Shown here one piece after another: positions 5,829 to 10,380 of a stretch of 10,380 bases of DNA. Position numbers and translations under genes: made by a program. Under the pieces are notes generated by a model that did no database searches, was not told where the DNA came from, and saw only the letters and a program-made list of their open reading frames with translations. Origin of the DNA: Fidelibacterota bacterium. Its GTDB lineage: Bacteria; Marinisomatota; Marinisomatia; SCGC-AAA003-L08; TMED161. Positions within the stretch are counted from its first letter, which is position 1. Each line of letters begins with the position of its first letter. The stretch spans positions 19,680-30,059 of the forward strand of contig PCDA01000013.1 in assembly GCA_002591605.1 (NCBI GenBank), read 5' to 3'.

Positions 5829-8489
5829 ATGTTAAAAAGATTTATTCTGCTAACACTATTTTCAACAATTTTTGCACAATTTGAAGTTAATGTTAATCCA
5901 ACTGGAGAAAGCCATTTAGTTGTCCTACTAGATTCAGTATCAGGAATTGAAGTAGGTGATCAAATAGGAATATTTGATGATTCAGGTGTAACTGAAAGCT
6001 GTATACCTGATTTGGGATGTAATACTAGTGCAGATGTTCAGTATGGTGAAGTATTGGTTGCTGCTGGAACTTGGGATGGCCAATCGAATGAACAGGGTAC
6101 AGCTATGGAATTATCTTCTATTATGTCTATCGATTTAAGTGATTTCAATGGACCGATATTAAATGGAGCTGTTGATGGAAATGCAGTAATTATAAAAGTA
6201 TATGATGTAAGTGAAAATATAATTTTAGATACAGAGTTAACGATTGATAATGGTGGTGAGTTTGGTGATTTCTTTACAGTAATTTCTGAAATTAATGTAA
6301 TAAGTGTTGATCCAATTTATGGATGTACTGATACCAGTGCATGTAACTATAATCCAGAAGCGAATACAAACGATGATTCATGTTTATATGATGATTGTAA
6401 TGGCGAGTGTGGTGGAGATGCAGTTATAGATGAATGTGGTGAATGTAATGGTAATGGCCCTGAAGAAAATTTTGATTGTGATGGAAATTGTATTATAGAT
6501 GTAGATTGTAATGGTGAGTGTGGTGGAGATGCAGTTATAGATGAATGTGGTGAATGTAATGGTGATGGAAGTTCATGCGAGGTATATATTGAATTAGCGC
6601 TTACAACTACCCTTGATGAGCCAATTGAGGATGAAGAAGAACTTCAGCAATTTGAAGAAGATTTTGAAAGTTATATGGAAGTTGAACTTGGACTTCCTGA
6701 TGGTACTGTGGAAGTTACAAATATAATTTTTTCAGAAACTAGAGAGGTAGAAGTAACTATTGAATTTTCAGTAACATTAACTGATGAGGAATTATCCGAA
6801 ACAGATTTCAATCCTGAAACTGCCGAAGAAGATATAGAAAGTACTGTATCTGAAGTTGAGGATGAAATTGAAGAAGGTCTTCCAGAATTCATTTTAGGTT
6901 GTACAGATGATTCAGCAGAAAATTATGATTCTAATGCAAATGTAGATGATGGATCTTGTGAATATGAAGCCCAAGCTCCAGCAGAATTTTCATTTAATGC
7001 TTCTACTCTGCAAGCATTTTATTTTATGATTGATGCAAATATTGATGGAGAACCTCTTGAAATAGGTCAAGATTATATAGCTGCTTTTAATGGTGACCTT
7101 TGTGTAGGAAGTATTGCATGGGAGGGACCATATACGACAGTTCCTGCAATGGGGACAGATGGTGAAGGGTATTCTGATGGATATCTTTCAACAGGTGATG
7201 TTCCAATATTTAAAATTTATGACGCTTCAGAAGATAGTATAGTTGAGGCTTGTCCACAGACTGAGTCTTCGCTTGCATTTTCAAATCTAGAATTTATCTA
7301 TGTCGATATGTTGAATGGTAATCAGAGTTGTACGGTTTCATATGAGATAGATATGCACTATGGTGCTAATCTAGTTAGCTTCCATGCACTTCCGGACGAT
7401 GTATCTGTTGGAAATGTAATGGAGTCATTAGGTGATGTAGTCACGGGTGTTATTGGTGAAGGAGTAGCTGCAAGTCCAAACCCTGTCTTAGGATGGGTTG
7501 GTAGTTTATCTGAAATTTCAAGAACCTCTGGATATTGGATAAAGCTTAATACTGCTATGCCAATCGAGATTACAGGTGCAACTCCATCTGATCCTAATCT
7601 CTCATATGATTTACATTATGGAGCTAATTTAATTTCCTTCCCAATACCTGGCTCTGTTTCTGTTGGGGATGGTATTCCTGATGATGTTGAAGGATATTTT
7701 ACAGGCGTGATTGGTGAAGGAGTAGCCGCAAGTCCAAATCCAGTTTTAGGATGGGTAGGAAGCTTAAGCGAGTTTGAAGGTACCAAAGGTTATTGGGCTA
7801 AGGTCGATGGTGCATTCGAATTTTCATTTAACTTATCCAATGCCTCAAATAATCGTCAATCTTCATATGAAAGTTTAAATGATTCATATGGTTTTACTCA
7901 ATCTACCCAGCAGGCATTTTATTTTATTGAAAATTTAGATGCTAATATACAAAAAGGAAATTGGATTCTAGCTTATAATGATGATGTTTTAGTTGGAGCA
8001 AGACAGTGGAATGGTATTTTTACAGATATTCCTGTCATGGGATATGATAGCTATGCTACTGCAGGATACTGTCAAGATAATGATATTCCAAAAATTGTCT
8101 GGGTGGATTCTGATGGAAATGAAAATTTATTAGTTGGAGATATACCTGCATGGTCTAATAATGAGTTGTTTTATGTTTCATTGGAATTAGAGTCTAATTC
8201 TTTGATACCGACTGATTATAGTTTAAGTCAAAATTATCCTAATCCATTTAATCCAAGTACTACTATTTCATTTAGTCTGCCCTCAGATAATCATACAATT
8301 CTCAATATTTATGATATTTCTGGAAAATTAATTAATACTCTGCTTGATAAAAATATGAAAACTGGTTATCATAATATTTCCTGGGATGGAAAAGATTTCT
8401 ATGGTCAGGAGGTATCAACAGGTGCATATGTTTATACATTATCTACAAATGATGTAAGTTTAAGTGGAAAAATGATTTTACTAAAATAG
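5829..8489 (+). CDS. Secreted modular surface protein with Cys-rich GCTD modules, tandem repeat domain and sorting-type C-terminal domain
   Basis: The start is set by AAGGAGG at 5816-5822, six bases before the ATG, and a signal peptide (residues 1-16, likely cleavage IFA-Q). By residue: an N-terminal beta-rich domain (20-158) with [12 protein letters not shown]; a Cys-rich block (163-250) with [14 protein letters not shown] and two [19 protein letters not shown] copies; a very acidic alpha/beta-looking domain (251-355; one Arg, no Lys); a second GCTD module (357-378); a domain with QAFYF and [12 protein letters not shown] (388-498); two tandem 86-residue repeats (507-592, 593-678); a second QAFYF domain (688-790) with [16 protein letters not shown] and TDIPVMG; and a C-terminal domain (793-886) with [18 protein letters not shown] and a FlgD-like [18 protein letters not shown]. 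No catalytic motif is recognised. It is probably a cell-surface protein made with, or alongside, the larger protein upstream, and it uses the same export route. Function unknown. Confidence 0.9.
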   Translation: MLKRFILLTLFSTIFAQFEVNVNPTGESHLVVLLDSVSGIEVGDQIGIFDDSGVTESCIPDLGCNTSADVQYGEVLVAAGTWDGQSNEQGTAMELSSIMSIDLSDFNGPILNGAVDGNAVIIKVYDVSENIILDTELTIDNGGEFGDFFTVISEINVISVDPIYGCTDTSACNYNPEANTNDDSCLYDDCNGECGGDAVIDECGECNGNGPEENFDCDGNCIIDVDCNGECGGDAVIDECGECNGDGSSCEVYIELALTTTLDEPIEDEEELQQFEEDFESYMEVELGLPDGTVEVTNIIFSETREVEVTIEFSVTLTDEELSETDFNPETAEEDIESTVSEVEDEIEEGLPEFILGCTDDSAENYDSNANVDDGSCEYEAQAPAEFSFNASTLQAFYFMIDANIDGEPLEIGQDYIAAFNGDLCVGSIAWEGPYTTVPAMGTDGEGYSDGYLSTGDVPIFKIYDASEDSIVEACPQTESSLAFSNLEFIYVDMLNGNQSCTVSYEIDMHYGANLVSFHALPDDVSVGNVMESLGDVVTGVIGEGVAASPNPVLGWVGSLSEISRTSGYWIKLNTAMPIEITGATPSDPNLSYDLHYGANLISFPIPGSVSVGDGIPDDVEGYFTGVIGEGVAASPNPVLGWVGSLSEFEGTKGYWAKVDGAFEFSFNLSNASNNRQSSYESLNDSYGFTQSTQQAFYFIENLDANIQKGNWILAYNDDVLVGARQWNGIFTDIPVMGYDSYATAGYCQDNDIPKIVWVDSDGNENLLVGDIPAWSNNELFYVSLELESNSLIPTDYSLSQNYPNPFNPSTTISFSLPSDNHTILNIYDISGKLINTLLDKNMKTGYHNISWDGKDFYGQEVSTGAYVYTLSTNDVSLSGKMILLK
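6393..6457 (+). repeat. 65-bp direct repeat, copy 1 (Cys-rich module)
   Basis: This stretch recurs 111 bases (37 codons) downstream at 6504-6568 with only two differences in 65 bases. It encodes [20 protein letters not shown] and the following residue pair. The distance is a whole number of codons, so loss or gain of one unit by recombination would keep the frame. The 46 bases between the copies encode [15 protein letters not shown]. Confidence 0.92.
6504..6568 (+). repeat. 65-bp direct repeat, copy 2 (Cys-rich module)
   Basis: Second copy of the repeat at 6393-6457. The two differences are a silent C/T in a Gly codon and an A/G that turns the Asn of copy 1 (CNGNG) into Asp (CNGDG). Such high DNA identity, against the diverged 36-bp units in the neighbouring gene, points to a recent duplication or to gene conversion between copies. 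Confidence 0.92.
7347..7862 (+). repeat. Tandem duplication of an 86-residue domain
   Basis: Residues 507-592 and 593-678 are two copies in tandem. Both open with HYGANL(V/I)SF, followed by VSVG, then a 24-residue core identical in both (starting [14 protein letters not shown], ending WVGSLSE; residues 539-562 and 625-648), then GYW(I/A)K. Outside the core they differ freely. The core DNA (7443-7514 and 7701-7772) differs at 14 of 72 bases by my count, all silent. The G..W.GSL......GYW pattern is familiar from surface proteins of this bacterial group, but I know of no assigned function. Confidence 0.88.
8205..8486 (+). other. Region encoding the C-terminal sorting-type domain of the 886-residue protein
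   Basis: Residues 793-886 hold [18 protein letters not shown], then [11 protein letters not shown], then [20 protein letters not shown] and a terminal KMILLK. This is the same domain class as at the end of the larger upstream protein, and here it keeps the FlgD-like W-D-G-x-D-x-x-G-x-x-V-x-x-G-x-Y pattern more completely. It predicts surface export by the same pathway. Confidence 0.88.
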
Positions 8490-8513
8490 ATAACGTTTTA
8501 TAGTTTTGACTAG

Positions 8514-8549
8514 AAGTGCGATAAATAAATTTATTTTATCGCACTTTTT
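8514..8549 (+). terminator. Intrinsic terminator of the 886-residue surface gene
   Basis: A perfect 12-bp stem (8514-8525 with 8535-8546) carries a nine-base loop. Its right arm runs into five T (8545-8549), 24 bases after the stop codon. The last two T overlap the stop codon of the convergent minus-strand oxidase gene (8548-8550). On the minus strand the stem is followed by mixed sequence rather than a T-run, so it should act mainly on plus-strand transcripts. Confidence 0.85.
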
Positions 8550-10152
8550 ATTTATCTACTACATTTCCATTATTAAATAAAAAGTTAGGGTCAAATCCAA
8601 TTTTACATTTGATAACTTCTTTAACACCATTCATTCCATAACATTCAATAAAATCTTTCTTTTTACGTTTTCCTGTTCCATGTTCAGCTGAATATATACC
8701 ACCAAGATTTGAAGATATTTGAATGATATCTCGGTAACATTTAATAGCTTCATTTTCATTTTCTGCATTTGGAATTAAATGGAAATGAAGGTGGCAGTCG
8801 CCCAAATGTCCAAATAAGAGATAGTCTATTTTTTTACTCTTTATTAAAGAATGAGTTTTTTTTATGAAATCATGAAATGAATGTGGGGGAACGATTGTAT
8901 CTGTAATTATACTTGCTGTATTATATTCTTTAGATTTATGTAGAGCATTAGCTGGAATGGAATGACGTGCCTCAAAGAAAGTTTTCCAATTATTAGGGTC
9001 ATCAAGTGACAGTATTTGTTCTTCTTCATTTATATCATCAAAACCCATCAAAATATCATACCATTTTTCTATCCATTTATCAATATTGTCATCATACAAA
9101 GGTATTTGCATATAAATTCCAACTGAATATTTCTGATTAAAAAAATATTCATAATGATTCATATATGATCGACAATTATTTCCAAAATATTCAAATCCGG
9201 ATAGATTACCCATATCATCATTCAATATTTTTCGTATGTAGTTATAGAAATTAAAAGCTATTTCTTCATTTTTTAGTTTAATGAAGAGGTTAATATACTG
9301 ACTTGGATTATCTGAAAGTTTTAAATGCACATTGGTAATACATCCAAATATTCCTTCACTACCTACAATTAAATCTATTAAATCTAACTTCCCATCTTCT
9401 GCAGTAAATGGGCCACTTGCATTTTTTAAGTTTACTCTTTTATATCTTGGAATATAAACTATTGAATCTTCTCCATTTGAATCTTTAATGATAAACTGTC
9501 CATTTTTTGATATATATTGCCCTCTTTCTGCCGTTATATGCTCTCCATTTGGTAGTAAAAACTCTAATTGATTCACCCACATTCTCATTGAACCCTTGGG
9601 ACCTGGTATGAAACCTGATGCATTGCATGAAACTGCACCCCCAACCATTGCTTCATTTCTACTTGTTGGATCAACAGCAAAAATTAAACGGTTTTGCGAT
9701 TCATATTTTACAAACTTTCTAACTTGTTCAATATAAACTCCAGGATTAACTGATATGAGCTTATTTGAGGTGTCAAGACTATCAATTTTATTCATTTTTT
9801 CAATAGATAAAATTAACCCACCATTTGGTGTTGCACTGCCAGTAAGATTTGTTCTACCTGCAGATATTGTAATTTTAATTTTTAATAAACTACATAATCT
9901 GATAGCAATAGCACATTCTGTAGAATTCGTAGGTCTACATAAAATAGAAGCTTTTCCTATCATACTAGACCAATCATGATTATATGCAGAAATAATATCC
10001 TTATCATCTGTAGCATCTATTGAAAAATTTGTATTTAAGAATGATGAGATTTTTTTTGTTGAGGGTTTACTATTTGCAAACTCTATAATTTTTATTTCTA
10101 ATTCAGGTTTGATAATTGATTTTGAGTAAATGAAATGAGATTGATTATTCAT
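8548..10152 (-). CDS. FAD-linked oxidase, GlcD / D-lactate dehydrogenase-like
   Basis: This flavoprotein belongs to the family that oxidises 2-hydroxy acids such as D-lactate, glycolate or D-2-hydroxyglutarate and passes electrons to a quinone, cytochrome or flavoprotein acceptor. The N-terminal PCMH-type FAD domain (about 68-280) shows CRPTNSTECAIAIRLC, SAGRTNLTGSATPNGG, VDPTSRNEAMVGGAVSCNASG and DLIVGSEGIFG. The C-terminal cap holds FGHLGDCHLHFHL (447-459), YSAEHGTGKRKK (487-498) and a final DPNFLFNNGNVVD, matching the FAD-oxidase C-terminal family. His449, His454 and Glu490 are candidate metal or substrate ligands. At 534 residues it is slightly longer than GlcD and lacks the fused Fe-S domain seen in some relatives. 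The ATG has no good Shine-Dalgarno and lies three bases after the stop codon of the ABC ATPase gene, so translation may be coupled. The substrate cannot be assigned. Confidence 0.9.
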   Translation of the reverse strand: MNNQSHFIYSKSIIKPELEIKIIEFANSKPSTKKISSFLNTNFSIDATDDKDIISAYNHDWSSMIGKASILCRPTNSTECAIAIRLCSLLKIKITISAGRTNLTGSATPNGGLILSIEKMNKIDSLDTSNKLISVNPGVYIEQVRKFVKYESQNRLIFAVDPTSRNEAMVGGAVSCNASGFIPGPKGSMRMWVNQLEFLLPNGEHITAERGQYISKNGQFIIKDSNGEDSIVYIPRYKRVNLKNASGPFTAEDGKLDLIDLIVGSEGIFGCITNVHLKLSDNPSQYINLFIKLKNEEIAFNFYNYIRKILNDDMGNLSGFEYFGNNCRSYMNHYEYFFNQKYSVGIYMQIPLYDDNIDKWIEKWYDILMGFDDINEEEQILSLDDPNNWKTFFEARHSIPANALHKSKEYNTASIITDTIVPPHSFHDFIKKTHSLIKSKKIDYLLFGHLGDCHLHFHLIPNAENENEAIKCYRDIIQISSNLGGIYSAEHGTGKRKKKDFIECYGMNGVKEVIKCKIGFDPNFLFNNGNVVDK

Positions 10153-10155
10153 TTA

Positions 10156-10380
10156 CTATAAGTCTAATTCTTTTCTCTTTTTAATTCTTTCTTCTCTTCC
10201 TAGTGGATTTGGTTGCGGGATTGCAGCTAATAAAGTCTTAGTATATTTATGCTGAGGATTTGAAAAAATTTCTTCTGTTTTATTATATTCAACTGCTTCA
10301 CCTAAATACATAACTGCTATTTCAGTTGAAATATGATTTACTACTGAAAGGTCGTGGGCAATAAATAAAATAGTTAAGTT
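10156..10380 (-). CDS. Oligopeptide/dipeptide-type ABC transporter ATP-binding protein, C-terminal 74 residues
   Basis: The minus-strand frame enters from the window edge and ends at a TAG (10156-10158). The visible 74 residues begin [20 protein letters not shown], where the His of AHD is the H-loop (switch) of an ABC ATPase, and continue with [12 protein letters not shown]. They then show [20 protein letters not shown], the oligopeptide-transporter C-terminal signature (NP.H.YT..LL.A.P). The protein ends in a very basic tail, [13 protein letters not shown]. Known role: energising import of peptides or related small solutes with two permeases, a binding protein and often a second ATPase. Walker A, the signature motif and Walker B lie beyond the window. 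It precedes the FAD oxidase gene with a three-base gap, so the two are probably co-transcribed. Confidence 0.92.
   Translation of the reverse strand, partial: NLTILFIAHDLSVVNHISTEIAVMYLGEAVEYNKTEEIFSNPQHKYTKTLLAAIPQPNPLGREERIKKRKELDL

Noticed and set aside
1155..8489. A new secretion or defence system
   Set aside because: Only cargo-like surface proteins with sorting-type domains are present; no type IX components, nucleases, toxins or immunity genes are visible in the window.
9755..9979. Plus-strand ORF of 74 codons opposite the FAD oxidase
   Set aside because: It lies wholly within the strongly conserved FAD-binding domain coding region on the other strand and has no independent support.

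Overview
The window is AT-rich and gene-dense, and carries no RNA genes, mobile elements or CRISPR arrays that I can see. The two large secreted proteins in the middle combine a C-terminal [10 protein letters not shown] sorting-type domain, GCTD..A.NY....A..DDGSC modules and DC.GEC.G.AV cysteine repeats. As far as I know this combination is typical of marine Marinimicrobia (SAR406) and related Fibrobacteres-Chlorobi-Bacteroidetes lineages. The window most likely comes from such a marine bacterium, but this is inference from protein style because there is no rRNA or marker gene to prove it.

Layout. Bases 2-1036 (+) hold the C-terminal 344 residues of a PLP-dependent Cys/Met-metabolism enzyme of the cystathionine gamma-synthase/lyase family, cut by the window edge. 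A 118-bp gap with candidate promoters follows. Bases 1155-5726 (+) encode a 1523-residue exported modular protein with five cohesin-like domains, several fibronectin-III-like domains (one split by a large cysteine-rich insertion), a 12-residue cysteine repeat array and a sorting-type C-terminal domain. The 102-bp gap at 5727-5828 holds a 16-bp dyad, a possible promoter and a 20-bp-stem hairpin directly before the next Shine-Dalgarno. Bases 5829-8489 (+) encode a second exported modular protein of 886 residues with the same kind of sorting domain, ending at an intrinsic terminator (8514-8549).

On the minus strand and convergent with these, bases 8548-10152 encode a FAD-linked oxidase of the GlcD/D-lactate dehydrogenase type. 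Three bases upstream of its start is the stop codon of an oligopeptide/dipeptide-type ABC transporter ATPase whose last 74 codons are visible (10156-10380). These two appear to form one transcription unit.

The two surface proteins look like a functional pair: same export and sorting signals, related cysteine-rich modules and the same orientation. Their ligand or role cannot be read from sequence. The most notable observations are the near absence of Lys/Arg over about 950 residues of the large protein, the FN3 domain split by a nested insertion, an 86-residue tandem duplication whose 24-residue core is unchanged while its DNA has diverged only at synonymous sites, a 65-bp near-identical in-frame repeat, and the structured leader of the second surface gene. 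No component of a secretion machine or other complete new system is visible.
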